64,000 bases of DNA from Bradyrhizobium sp. NP1 (GTDB lineage Bacteria; Pseudomonadota; Alphaproteobacteria; Rhizobiales; Xanthobacteraceae). Under the pieces are notes generated by a model. That model saw only the letters and a program-made list of their open reading frames with translations, ran no database searches and was not told the origin of the DNA. Location: assembly GCF_030378205.1 (NCBI RefSeq), contig NZ_CP127385.1:806001-870000 (forward strand), in the 5' to 3' direction. Shown here one piece after another: positions 54,056 through 62,656 of this stretch (the first letter of the stretch is position 1; each line of letters begins with the position of its first letter). The translations under genes and the position numbers were made by a program.

Positions 54056-54592
54056 CTATTTGAGGTCGGCCGCGACATGCTCGGCGTGCTGCTGATGACC
54101 CTGGAATATCTTCAGGCCCGTCTGCAGCAGGCTCTTCAGTTCCGGGTTGCTCGCGGACGGGATGAGCTGCGTTTCCAGCGCGCCGTTGACGGCCTTGTGG
54201 TAGGCAATTTCGTTGGCGACGTAGGCCTTGTCGAAGGCTGCGCCGCTGAGCTTGCCGAGCTCGGCGAGCTTGTCGGCCGCCTGCTTCGACAGCGCCTTGC
54301 TCGTGTCGTTGTCCTCGGGCGTGACCTTCAGCTTGTTGACCAGGTCGAGCGCCTGCTTGTTGACGGCCTCATGATCGCGCACCATGTCTTCCGCGAACGC
54401 CTTGACCTCCTTGTTGCTGGCCTTGCCCAGCGCCTGCTTGGCGGCGACGATGTCGATCACGCCGGCGGTGTAGGCGATATGGGCGATCTGCGGATCGGTC
54501 GGCTTGCTGTCGGCTGGCTTGGCGCCTTGCGCCAGCGCTGCGCTGCTTAGAAGGCAGATGGCGGCGATCGCCGCGCTCAATCGGAGAAACAT
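54056..54592 (-). CDS. DUF4142 secreted protein
   Basis: 178 aa. Signal peptide (LLSSAALAQG), then a helical DUF4142 domain: DPQIAHIAYTAGVIDIVAAKQALGKASNKEVKAFAEDMVRDHEAVNKQAL and FDKAYVANEIAYHKAVNGALE, with the conserved D-H and Y-H pairs of the ferritin-like fold. ATG 54592 has AGGAG upstream. These periplasmic proteins commonly accompany ECF sigma factors and stress genes; biochemical role unproven. Confidence 0.87.
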   Translation of the reverse strand: MFLRLSAAIAAICLLSSAALAQGAKPADSKPTDPQIAHIAYTAGVIDIVAAKQALGKASNKEVKAFAEDMVRDHEAVNKQALDLVNKLKVTPEDNDTSKALSKQAADKLAELGKLSGAAFDKAYVANEIAYHKAVNGALETQLIPSASNPELKSLLQTGLKIFQGHQQHAEHVAADLK

Positions 54593-54690
54593 GGTTGACG
54601 CTCCTGTGGCGCGCGCCCCCGCGATCCGGGGGCGCATATGGGTTGCACAGGGGTTTGATGGCGCGGCAGCGCAGAGGTTCCCGAAAAAAT

Positions 54691-55371
54691 TCAGTTGAAG
54701 CCGAGCCGTTCCAGAACCGCCGCGGTCAGGCGCTCGCAGCGCCGGCCGGCGAACGGGAACGCCTCCATCACGATGGGGCCGATCTTGCTCTCGACATTGT
54801 CGCGCAGCAGGACGCGGGCGCGATGCAGGCGCGTCTTCACCGTTTCCGGCTTCACACCGAGCAGGTCGGCCGTCTCCTCGACATTCAGTCCCTCGATCAC
54901 GCGGCTGATGAAGACGAGGCGGAAGGCTTCCGGCAATTCGTCGATTGCGCGCTCGACGACCTGCCGGATCTGGCGCTGAGCCATGGACTTTTCCGGATCA
55001 TCGTGTGCTGCGAGGGGAAACCGGATGATCTGCGCCTCCATGGGGCGGTCGGCCAGCGACGTCCATTCGGCGATTGAGCGTTGCCGCCTGAGCCGCCCCA
55101 GCGCTTCGTTGATCGCGATCCGTGCCAGCCAGGTCGCCAGGCTGGAATCGCCGCGAAAGCTCTCGATATGCGTGAACGCCTTGATGTACGTCTCCTGCAC
55201 CACATCTTCGGCTTCGCCGTCGTCGCGCAGGATGCCCCGCGCCAGCCGATAGAGCCTGCGGTTGTTGGCAGCGATGACGGCGCGAACAGCCGTCTCGTCG
55301 CGGGCAAGCACCCGCTGGACAAGGTCGGCGTCACCGGCGGTCGCTCCGGCAGGGCGTGGTGCCCGTTGCAT
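54691..55371 (-). CDS. ECF RNA polymerase sigma factor
   Basis: 226 aa. Region 2: RLARGILRDDGEAEDVVQETYIKAFTHIESFRGDSSLATWLARIAINEALGRLRR; region 4: LPEAFRLVFISRVIEGLNVEETADLLGVKPETVKTRLHRARVLLR. A C-terminal extension (VMEAFPFAGRRCERLTAAVLERL) has one Cys. No anti-sigma gene is adjacent; the DUF4142, cupredoxin and SnoaL genes that follow are likely co-transcribed. ATG 55371 begins MQRAPR; the upstream frame has no ribosome site. Confidence 0.92.
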   Translation of the reverse strand: MQRAPRPAGATAGDADLVQRVLARDETAVRAVIAANNRRLYRLARGILRDDGEAEDVVQETYIKAFTHIESFRGDSSLATWLARIAINEALGRLRRQRSIAEWTSLADRPMEAQIIRFPLAAHDDPEKSMAQRQIRQVVERAIDELPEAFRLVFISRVIEGLNVEETADLLGVKPETVKTRLHRARVLLRDNVESKIGPIVMEAFPFAGRRCERLTAAVLERLGFN

Positions 55372-55457
55372 GGTGGTTGTCTGCCTTCTGCGTTGCCGAG
55401 TATGCCAGGATTGGATGCGGCAAACGCGGCCAGGTTCCCGGCCGCGGCAAAAAAATT

Positions 55458-56375
55458 TCAGCCCGGCGGCATATCGGTCGGCGCAGCCACCTCGCCGCGG
55501 GCATGCGCTTCCAGCGCGTCGAGGAAGCAGCGCACCTTCGCCGGCACGAACTGGCGTGCGGGCAAGAGCGCATGCACGTTGAGCGGCTCGCAGACGTGGT
55601 CGGGCAAAATCCGGCGCAGCCGCCCGGCCTGCACAGCGGCGGCCGTGAAGCTTGCGGTCACCCGCAACACGCCGTGGCCGGCGAGCGCAGCCTCGAGGCG
55701 AATATGCGCGTTCGAGCTGACGAGCCGGGCCTTCTCGACCGCGAGATGCTCGACGGCGCCGCCCGGCGCGGTGACCGCCCACGGCGTGTCGGTTGGACCG
55801 GCCAGCAGCGGAAAATGCGCGAGATCCGCAACCGTGCGCGGCTCGCCCAGGCGGTCGAGCAGCGCGGGCGCAGCGAACAGGCCGCGCTCCAGCGAGAACA
55901 CCCGGCGGATCACGATCGCGGCGGAAGGCAGCGGCGCCTCCAGCATCGCGAACACGATGTCGTAGTTCTCAGCCACCGGATTGACCACCTCGTGCTCGAC
56001 ATCGATGCGGATGGTGAGCTCCGGATAGCGGCTCATCAGCGCGCAGGCGACCGGCCCCGCATGATGCGCGCCGAATTCGTAGGGCGACTTGATGCGCAAC
56101 GTGCCGGCGATGGCGCTGCTCATCGCGAGCGCTTCGCTGCGGGTGTCGTGCAGCGCGGTAAACAGCGGCCGCACCCGGCGGTAGATGGTGTCGCCGGCAT
56201 CGGTCAGCCGCAGGTGACGCGTGGTGCGCTCGATTAGCCGCAGGCCGAGATGGCTTTCCAGCCGCTGCACCGCAGCACTGAGGCTCGACTTGGGATGGCC
56301 GAGCACGCGGGCGGCGGCGCTGTAGCCGCCGTGCTCGACAACCTCGCAGAACAGCTCCCAGTCGCGCCAATCCAT
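55458..56375 (-). CDS. LysR-family transcriptional regulator
   Basis: 305 aa. N-terminal HTH: WELFCEVVEHGGYSAAARVLGHPKSSLSAAVQRLESHLGLRLIERTTRHLRLTDAG (about 5-60). Effector domain follows with LRIKSPYEFGAHHAG. ATG 56375 gives the standard MDWRDW start of this subgroup. Divergent from a Rieske oxygenase gene 101 bases away and presumably its activator. Confidence 0.92.
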   Translation of the reverse strand: MDWRDWELFCEVVEHGGYSAAARVLGHPKSSLSAAVQRLESHLGLRLIERTTRHLRLTDAGDTIYRRVRPLFTALHDTRSEALAMSSAIAGTLRIKSPYEFGAHHAGPVACALMSRYPELTIRIDVEHEVVNPVAENYDIVFAMLEAPLPSAAIVIRRVFSLERGLFAAPALLDRLGEPRTVADLAHFPLLAGPTDTPWAVTAPGGAVEHLAVEKARLVSSNAHIRLEAALAGHGVLRVTASFTAAAVQAGRLRRILPDHVCEPLNVHALLPARQFVPAKVRCFLDALEAHARGEVAAPTDMPPG

Positions 56376-56476
56376 CAGCGATTGTCCATGGGCCGGTACA
56401 GTGTGTCCAGAGCGATCGGGTTCTCCCGTCGATGCCTTTGACCTAAAACGGAGGCAAAGCACACAGGGAGGACGGC

Positions 56477-57541
56477 ATGAGCGACGACGGAATCTTTCTC
56501 TGGAACGCCTGGTACGTTGCGGCCTTAAATCAGGAGCTGATCGACGGCAAGATGGTGGCGCGCACCATCCTGGAGCGGCCGATCGTGATCTATCGCGGCG
56601 CGAGCGGGAAGGTCGTCGCGCTCGACGATCGGTGCTGCCACCGCGCGGCGCCGCTGTCGATGGGCCGGATCGAGGGCGACGACATCCGCTGCATGTATCA
56701 CGGCATGAAGTTCGAGCCTTCCGGCAGGTGCATCCAGATTCCGGGCCAGGAGGCGATCCCGGCAAAGCTCGGCGTGCGCAGCTATCCCTGCGTCGAGCGC
56801 TACAACATGATCTTCATCTGGACTGGCGATCCCGAGAAGGCCGATCCGAACCTGATCGTCGACTATCCGCCGCTCGCCGATCCCAAATGGCGAGGCCTGC
56901 CCGGCTACATGCACTACAAGGCCAATTGGCTCCTGATCGTCGATAACCTCTCCGATTTTGCGCATCTCGCCTTCGTGCACACCAACACGCTCGGCGGCTC
57001 CGAGGAATACGCGTTCAAGACCAAGCCGGTCGCGATCGAGAAACTAGAGGATGGCTTTCGCGTCGAGCGCTGGCATCTGGGCGCCGAGCCGCCGCCCTAT
57101 CACCGCAAGGTCATTCCGAACAAGACCGATCCTGTCGACCGCCGCAACATCGGCCGCATGATCATTCCCGGCATCTTCACGCTTGACACCACCTTCGCGC
57201 CGGCAGGGCAGGGCGCGGAAAAGGGCGTGCAGGTGCCGGGCACGCGGCAGTACCGCAACGCGCAGTTCATGACGCCGGAGACGCGCAGCACCACGCACTT
57301 CTTCTGGAACTACATGCACGATTTCGACATCGACAATCCGAACATCGCGCTGTCGCTGCGCCACTCGCTCGAGGAAGGTTTCAACGAGGACAAGGCGATC
57401 ATCGAGGCGCAGCAGAAGGTGTTCGACGCCGATCCGAACTACCAGCTGCTCGCGATCGGGGCCGATGCGCCGCTCACCTATTTCCGCTGGGCCCTGGGGC
57501 GGAAGATCGAGGCGGAGAAGACCGCCGCGCGCGCCGCGTGA
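56477..57541 (+). CDS. Rieske oxygenase (VanA-type, alpha subunit)
   Basis: 354 aa. Rieske site CCHRAAPLS with RCMYHGMKF (C-x-H ... C-x2-H), about 54-78, then the mononuclear iron motif DNLSDFAHLAFVH (Asp-x2-His-x4-His) near 155-167. Length and the short C-terminal domain suit vanillate O-demethylase-type enzymes (O-demethylation or ring oxidation of substituted benzoates). No VanB reductase is adjacent. Divergent LysR gene upstream; GGGAGG before the ATG. Confidence 0.88.
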   Translation: MSDDGIFLWNAWYVAALNQELIDGKMVARTILERPIVIYRGASGKVVALDDRCCHRAAPLSMGRIEGDDIRCMYHGMKFEPSGRCIQIPGQEAIPAKLGVRSYPCVERYNMIFIWTGDPEKADPNLIVDYPPLADPKWRGLPGYMHYKANWLLIVDNLSDFAHLAFVHTNTLGGSEEYAFKTKPVAIEKLEDGFRVERWHLGAEPPPYHRKVIPNKTDPVDRRNIGRMIIPGIFTLDTTFAPAGQGAEKGVQVPGTRQYRNAQFMTPETRSTTHFFWNYMHDFDIDNPNIALSLRHSLEEGFNEDKAIIEAQQKVFDADPNYQLLAIGADAPLTYFRWALGRKIEAEKTAARAA

Positions 57542-57713
57542 GCGGAGGGATGCCGGGGCGCCTGCCGCGCCGGCGTTCCGGCAAGCTTACGATCGTTCCC
57601 GCGCGCAGGCGAATATTTTGCCGGTCGCGCGCGCTCTCCATCCGCGTTCCCCGGAACAGGACCGTGGCATCCCGCATTGTTGGCGCGAGGGCAGCCATTG
57701 GAGGATGAGAGAC

Positions 57714-57977
57714 ATGAAGTTGGCAATTGCATTGGTCGCGGCCGCGGGCATTGGACTTGCGATCCCGGCAGCGAACGCGGAAGAAGCGCAGGTCGGCGTG
57801 GGCGTCGGCCCGGTCGGCGCCGGCGTGACGGTCGGCCAGTCGCATGAGCACGAGCGCGACCGCACCACCGTGATCAAGCGCGAGCACGAGGAGCCGGGCG
57901 AACGCACCACCATCATCAAGAAGGAGCGCGAGGAGCCCGCCGACCACGTCATCGTCAAGGAGCGCGACCGCTACTGA
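57714..57977 (+). CDS. Small secreted charged protein
   Basis: 87 aa. Signal peptide (AIPAANAEEA, about 22), a Gly/Val stretch (VGVGVGPVGAGVTVG), then a near-repeat of charged segments: RTTVIKREHEEPGE and RTTIIKKEREEPAD. Unknown function; short repeat-rich periplasmic proteins of this type are frequent in Bradyrhizobium. Followed 23 bases later by an intrinsic terminator. Confidence 0.65.
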   Translation: MKLAIALVAAAGIGLAIPAANAEEAQVGVGVGPVGAGVTVGQSHEHERDRTTVIKREHEEPGERTTIIKKEREEPADHVIVKERDRY

Positions 57978-58000
57978 CGGCGACCATCGTTGAACTGAAG

Positions 58001-58027
58001 AGCCCCGCGCAAGCCGCGGGGCTTTTT
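58001..58027. terminator. Intrinsic terminator after the small secreted protein gene
   Basis: AGCCCCGCG-CAAGC-CGCGGGGCT, then TTTTT on the plus strand. It serves the plus-strand gene and sits 14 bases beyond the end of the convergent flavoprotein gene. Confidence 0.9.
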
Positions 58028-58040
58028 CTTGCGGCGGTCG

Positions 58041-59699
58041 TCAGGTCACGCTCTTCGCGGCGGCGCGCCCGGCGTTGCGGCCCGAGAACAGGCAGCCGCC
58101 GAGGAAGGTGCCTTCCAATGAGCGGTAGCCGTGCATGCCGCCGCCGCCGAAGCCGGAGGCCTCGCCCGCGGCATAGAGCCCGGCGATGATCTTGCCGTCG
58201 TTTCCGAACACGCGTCCGTCGAGATCGGTCTCGAAGCCGCCGAGCGTCTTGCGGGTGAGGATGTTGAGCTTCACCGCGATCAGCGGCCCGTGCGCGGGAT
58301 CGAGGATCCGGTGCGGGCGCGCGGTGCGGATCAGGCGGTCGCCGATATAGCGGCGCGCATTGTGCAGGTTCATCACCTGCGCGTCCTTGACGTAGGCGTT
58401 TGCGATCTCGCGGTCGCGCGCCTCGATCTGCGCCCTGATGTGGTCGTGGTTGAGCAGATTGTCGCCGGAGAGCGCGTTCATCGCGCTGACGAGGTCGGCG
58501 AGATTGTCGCGCACGATGAAATCGGCGCCGTGCTGCTTGAACGCCTCCACCGGCGCCGGCGCGCCCTTGTTGGTCGCGCGCTTGAGCGTCATGCGCCAGC
58601 TTTTTCCGGTGAGGTCCGGGTTCTGCTCGGAGCCGGAGAGCGCGAACTCCTTCTTGATGATGCTCTGCGTCAGCACGAACCAGGAATAATCGTAGCCGGT
58701 CGACATGATGTATTGGAGCTGGCCGAGCGTGTCGGAGCCTGGAAACAGCGGCGCGGGCAGCCGTGTGCCGCGGGCGTCGAACCACATCGACGATGGTCCC
58801 GGCAAGATGCGGATGCCATGGCGCGGCCAGATGGGGCTCCAGTTCCTGATGCCCTCGACATAATGCCACATGCGGTCGCGGTTGATCAGGCGCGCGCCGG
58901 CGCCTTCCGTGATGCCGATCATGCGGCCGTCGACATGTTCGGGCACGCCGGAGATCATGAATTTCGGCGGAGCGCCGAGCCGCTGCGGCCAGTTCTGGCG
59001 CACCAGGTCGTGGTTGCCGCCGATGCCTCCCGAGGCGACGATCACGGCCTGCGCGCGCAGGCTGAATTGGCCGACCACGGTGCGCGACGAGCTCTGTCCG
59101 CGCTCGACCGGACTCGGCTCCAGGATTGCGCCGCTGACGCCGTCGACCGCGCCGTTCGTGATCGACAGCGCATCGACGCGGTGGCGGAAGCGGAAGGAGA
59201 GGCGGCCGCTGGCTTCGGCAGCGCGCGCGCGGCGCTCGAACGGCTCGACGATTCCGGGCCCGGTGCCCCAGGTGACATGAAAGCGCGGCACCGAATTGCC
59301 GTGGCCCATCGCGTCATAGCCGCCGCGCTCGGCCCAGCCGACGACCGGAAAGATGCGATGCCCCATCGCGCGCAGCCAGCTCCGCTTCTCGCCGGTGGCG
59401 AAGCCGACATAAGCCTCGGCCCAGCGCCGCGGCCACAGGTCGTCGTCGCGGTCGAAGCCCGCAGTGCCCATCCAGTCCTGCAGCGCCAGCTCGTAGCTGT
59501 CCTTGATGCTGAGCCGCCGCTGCTCGACGCTGTCGACCAGGAACAGGCCGCCGAACGACCAGAACGCCTGGCCGCCCAGGCTTTGCGCGCCCTCCTGCTC
59601 GACCACGATCACGCGCCTGCCGGCGTCGGCGATCTCGGTCGCCGCCACCAGGCCCGCGAGCCCGCCGCCCACGACAATCACGTCCGCTTCGTCGGCCAT
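58041..59699 (-). CDS. FAD-dependent dehydrogenase (3-ketosteroid dehydrogenase-like)
   Basis: 552 aa. FAD-binding N-terminus DVIVVGGGLAGLVAATEIADAGRRVIVVE, then SFGGLFLVDS and a long middle with VIVASGGIGGNHDLVRQNWP and a C-terminal substrate/FAD cap GLYAAGEASGFGGGGMHGYRSLEGTFLGGCLFSGRNAGR. This is the fumarate reductase/KstD-type flavoprotein family; substrate not determined. The start ADEADVIVVGG follows ATG 59699; the ATG at 59717 would add six residues. Convergent with the terminator region at 58001. Confidence 0.85.
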   Translation of the reverse strand: MADEADVIVVGGGLAGLVAATEIADAGRRVIVVEQEGAQSLGGQAFWSFGGLFLVDSVEQRRLSIKDSYELALQDWMGTAGFDRDDDLWPRRWAEAYVGFATGEKRSWLRAMGHRIFPVVGWAERGGYDAMGHGNSVPRFHVTWGTGPGIVEPFERRARAAEASGRLSFRFRHRVDALSITNGAVDGVSGAILEPSPVERGQSSSRTVVGQFSLRAQAVIVASGGIGGNHDLVRQNWPQRLGAPPKFMISGVPEHVDGRMIGITEGAGARLINRDRMWHYVEGIRNWSPIWPRHGIRILPGPSSMWFDARGTRLPAPLFPGSDTLGQLQYIMSTGYDYSWFVLTQSIIKKEFALSGSEQNPDLTGKSWRMTLKRATNKGAPAPVEAFKQHGADFIVRDNLADLVSAMNALSGDNLLNHDHIRAQIEARDREIANAYVKDAQVMNLHNARRYIGDRLIRTARPHRILDPAHGPLIAVKLNILTRKTLGGFETDLDGRVFGNDGKIIAGLYAAGEASGFGGGGMHGYRSLEGTFLGGCLFSGRNAGRAAAKSVT

Positions 59700-60039
59700 C
59701 GCACCCCGCCCCCGCAATCTTGCGGGAATTGAAACCCGTGGGCCGACAACGGGTCAACGTCAAAGCCTCAATTTGACGCGGTTTCTTTGCACAAGCGCCC
59801 GACGCAAGCTGTGGTTGAGCGCTGCGACGTCCGGCCGGCATGCAAAACATTAACTGTTCCGGTTCGGACCTTTCTCGTGGGTGCAGTGCAGCCGGCCGGC
59901 AACACTCGATTTGAATTTCTTTTGAGCGAGCATCTCTGCCTAGACAAAACCGCGAAGTCGAAAGACCTTTAAGCCGTCTTGCATCACTCAAGACGACCAG
60001 ATTCGGGTTCGACGACAGAATTTGCACTGGGGCAGGGAA
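59700..60039. other. 340-base gap with two small hairpins
   Basis: No convincing gene. It holds CCCGCAA/TTGCGGG (59711-59726) and CGTCAAA/TTTGACG (59758-59778). AT-richer DNA with several TTGA-type stretches precedes ATG 60040, so the promoter of the ClpP-fold gene is likely here, but no -35/-10 pair is clear. Confidence 0.55.
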
Positions 60040-60504
60040 ATGAAGTTCGTGACGGCGTTGCTCGCGGCGGTTCTCTTGCTGGCGGGCGTGGGGGCTAGCC
60101 ATGCGGTGGTCAGGATCGCGGATGATCGCGGCGGCCGGATCGGAACCTATGTCGACAAATATCAGGGGCTGCGAACGTCGGGCGAAACCGTAATCATCGA
60201 CGGGCTTTGCGCCTCCGCCTGCACCATCGTGCTCGGCGCCGTCCCCCACGACAAGATCTGCGTCACCTCGCACGCGCTGCTCGGGTTCCACGCCGCCTGG
60301 GATTTCGGCGCCAATGGCCGCGCCGTCACCAACCCCGAAGCAACCCAGATGCTGTATTCGATGTATCCGTCGCAGGTCCGGCGCTGGATCACGGCGCGCG
60401 GCGGGCTGACGCCACGGATGATCTTCCTGAAGGGCCGCGAGCTGCAGACCATGTACAAGCCCTGCTACCTCGACGCCCAGGCTTCCACGAACAAGACGCA
60501 CTAG
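60040..60504 (+). CDS. Secreted ClpP-fold serine peptidase-like protein
   Basis: 154 aa. Signal peptide (LLAAVLLLAGVGASHAV, about 22). TVIIDGLCASACTIVLGAVPHDKICVTSHALLGFHAAWDF resembles the ClpP/SppA core: a Gly-x-Cys-Ala-Ser-Ala oxyanion/nucleophile loop and a later His in GFHAAW. Two Cys flank the candidate Ser and could form a disulfide in the periplasm. Homologous-looking small proteins occur widely in Bradyrhizobium. Peptidase activity is inferred. Confidence 0.65.
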   Translation: MKFVTALLAAVLLLAGVGASHAVVRIADDRGGRIGTYVDKYQGLRTSGETVIIDGLCASACTIVLGAVPHDKICVTSHALLGFHAAWDFGANGRAVTNPEATQMLYSMYPSQVRRWITARGGLTPRMIFLKGRELQTMYKPCYLDAQASTNKTH

Positions 60505-60620
60505 GCGCGATGGCGTGAGGCCGCTGGCCTCGCCGGGCTGGCGCATTCCATCAGGATGACGTGATTAAGGCGCGGTGCGTGGCGCTTGCCCGTGCGCGGA
60601 ACTGGCCTTATTTCAAGGTC

Positions 60621-60809
60621 ATGACCTTCTCCCCGTCCCATCCGGCGCTGCCATCGTCCCGCCCCGCGGGCGGGCTACGGACGGCCGTGATCTGGGGCGG
60701 CGCGGCCCTCGGCGGCCTCCTGTTGGTCGGGACGGCGGCGCTCTGGTTCCACTATGGCTCGGCGGTCTTTTTCGAGACCATCGCCGCTGGCGTGTCCGCC
60801 TGCTTCTGA
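60621..60809 (+). CDS. Small single-helix membrane protein before the Sco gene
   Basis: 62 aa with one hydrophobic helix (TAVIWGGAALGGLLLVGTAALWF, about 20-42). Its stop is 22 bases before the sco gene, and both point the same way. ATG 60621 lacks a strong ribosome site. It might help a copper-delivery function, but that is a guess from position. Confidence 0.5.
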   Translation: MTFSPSHPALPSSRPAGGLRTAVIWGGAALGGLLLVGTAALWFHYGSAVFFETIAAGVSACF

Positions 60810-60831
60810 CCGGAAAGGGAAATTTCAGGAA

Positions 60832-61422
60832 ATGGCTAACAGTTCCCGCCCGCTCGTGATCGTTGCCAGCTTCGCGGCAAGCCTCGTGGTTGGCCTCGCC
60901 GTGGTGCTGTGGGCGTTCGGCGGGGTGCGCGGGGTGACCGCGCCGGCCGCGATCGGCGGCCCGTTCCAGTTGACCGACCAGGCCGGCCAGACCGTGACCG
61001 AAAAGGCCCTGCAGGGCCGCCCGACCCTGATCTTCTTCGGCTTCACCCATTGCCCGGATGTCTGCCCGACCTCGCTGTTCGAGATTTCCGAGGTGCTGCG
61101 GGCCATGGGCAAGGATGCCGACCTGGTCAACGCCTATTTCATCTCGGTCGACCCCGAGCGCGACACGCCTGCCGCGGTGAAGGACTATTTGTCGAGCTTC
61201 GATCCGCACCTGAAGGGCCTGACCGGCGATCCCGCGGCGATCGCCAAGATCACGACCGAATACCGCGTCTATGCCAAGAAGGTCCCGCTGAAAGACGGCG
61301 ACTACACCATGGATCACACCGCGCTGATCTATCTGATGGATCGCGACGGCCGGTTCGTCGCCCCCTTCAACCTGAAGCGAACGCCCGAGGAGGCCGCCAG
61401 CGACCTCAAGCGGTATCTCTGA
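60832..61422 (+). CDS. Sco/SenC-family copper chaperone
   Basis: 196 aa. One N-terminal membrane anchor (VIVASFAASLVVGLAVVLWAFG), then a thioredoxin-fold SCO domain: FFGFTHCPDVCPTSL with Cys74-x3-Cys78, and His162 in YTMDHTALIYLMD, the third copper ligand. It delivers Cu to the Cu_A site of cytochrome oxidase. ATG 60832 follows CAGGAA. Confidence 0.93.
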   Translation: MANSSRPLVIVASFAASLVVGLAVVLWAFGGVRGVTAPAAIGGPFQLTDQAGQTVTEKALQGRPTLIFFGFTHCPDVCPTSLFEISEVLRAMGKDADLVNAYFISVDPERDTPAAVKDYLSSFDPHLKGLTGDPAAIAKITTEYRVYAKKVPLKDGDYTMDHTALIYLMDRDGRFVAPFNLKRTPEEAASDLKRYL

Positions 61423-61439
61423 CCTTGCTTCAGGGCGCC

Positions 61440-61488
61440 GCGCATGATCCGGAAAAGTGGGCACCGGTTTTCCGAAAAGATCATGCGC
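61440..61488. repeat. GCGCATGATC...GATCATGCGC palindromic repeat
   Basis: Outer arms GCGCATGATC and GATCATGCGC; inner CGGAAAA/TTTTCCG. This sequence type is widespread between genes of rhizobia. It follows the sco gene by 17 bases. Confidence 0.85.
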
Positions 61489-61620
61489 AAACAGCAAGCT
61501 AATGTGTGATCGCGCTTTGACTTGAAGCCATCGCGCTCTGACCCCGGGCACAAACGGCCCTCGCGTTCCCGGCCCCATGGTCTATAAGGCCGGGTCAAAC
61601 AAGTTCGATCCCGATTGCCC

Positions 61621-62511
61621 ATGGCCCTGTCCGCCGTCGTCGATTCCTGTCGCGCCCTGCTGTTCGCCGCCCTCACCGGAATGGTGGGGCTCGCGGTCGC
61701 GCCCGCGGTGGCGCAGACGCCGCCGAGGCCCGCGGTGGAAGCCGCACCGCAGGCCGTGCCCGGGTTCTGGGACCCGCGGCGCCGGCCCGAGCGGCCGGAC
61801 CTGTCGCGCATCACGGTGATCCGCTTCCTGACCGAGACGGACTATCCGCCGTTCAACTTCACCGGCCCCGACGGCAACCCGGCCGGCTTCAATGTCGACC
61901 TCGCGCGCGCGCTGTGCGAGGAGATCAAGGTCACCTGCACCATCCAGATGCGCCGCTTCGAGACCATGCTGGATGCGCTTACGAGCAACCGGGGCGATGC
62001 GATCATCGCCTCGATGGCGGTGACGCCGCAGTTGCGCGGCCGCGTCGATTTCACCGATCCCTATTACCGCGTGCCGGCGCGCTTCGTGTCGCGGCGCGAT
62101 GCCGTGATGCCGGAGGTGCGTCCCGAATATCTCGAAGGCAAGAAGGTCGGCGTGATCGGCGGCTCCGCCCACGAAGCCTACCTCAAGGCGATGTTCACCG
62201 ACGCCGAGATCCGCAGCTATGCCAATGACGACGCGCTGCGGCTGGGCTTAAGGCGGGGCGAGGTCGATTTCATCTTCGGCGATGCGATCTCGCTCGCCTT
62301 CTGGATCAACGGCACCGATTCCGCCGACTGCTGTGCCTTCTCCGGCGGACCGTTCATCGAAAGCCGCTTCTTCGGCGAGGGCGTCAGCATCGCCGTGCGC
62401 AAGGGCAACGACCTGCTCCGGCAGACCCTGAACTGGGCGCTGTTCCGGGTCTGGGAAAAGGGCAAATACACCGACCTGTGGCTGCGCTATTTTTCGGTGA
62501 GCCCGTTTTAG
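61621..62511 (+). CDS. Polar amino-acid-type periplasmic binding protein
   Basis: 296 aa. Signal peptide (VAPAVAQT), then a SBP_bac_3 domain: VIRFLTETDYPPFNFTGPDGNPAGFNVDLARALCEE, IASMAVTPQLRGRVDFTDPYYRVPARFV, VGVIGGSAHEAYLKAMF and the closing LNWALFRVWEKGKYTDLWLRYFS. No permease or ATPase is adjacent, so it may work with an unlinked transporter or sense a ligand. ATG 61621 rather than the TTG six bases earlier. Ligand unknown. Confidence 0.85.
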   Translation: MALSAVVDSCRALLFAALTGMVGLAVAPAVAQTPPRPAVEAAPQAVPGFWDPRRRPERPDLSRITVIRFLTETDYPPFNFTGPDGNPAGFNVDLARALCEEIKVTCTIQMRRFETMLDALTSNRGDAIIASMAVTPQLRGRVDFTDPYYRVPARFVSRRDAVMPEVRPEYLEGKKVGVIGGSAHEAYLKAMFTDAEIRSYANDDALRLGLRRGEVDFIFGDAISLAFWINGTDSADCCAFSGGPFIESRFFGEGVSIAVRKGNDLLRQTLNWALFRVWEKGKYTDLWLRYFSVSPF

Positions 62512-62528
62512 GAATTTGACGGGATATC

Positions 62529-62606
62529 GTAGGGTGGGCAAAGCGTAGCGTGCCCACCCTGGCTGCGATGGTGGGCACGGCGCAAGCGCGCCTTTGCCCA
62601 CCCTAC
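62529..62606. repeat. GTAGGGTGGGCAAAG inverted repeat
   Basis: GTAGGGTGGGCAAAG (62529-62543) and CTTTGCCCACCCTAC (62592-62606) are perfectly complementary. Inner GTGCCCACC/GGTGGGCAC also pair. This is another widespread Bradyrhizobium intergenic repeat. It occupies the gap before lysK. Confidence 0.85.
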
Positions 62607-62656
62607 AAGTCCATACTACGCATTTGACTTCTGATCCTCGGAGAACTCTTCTCAAA

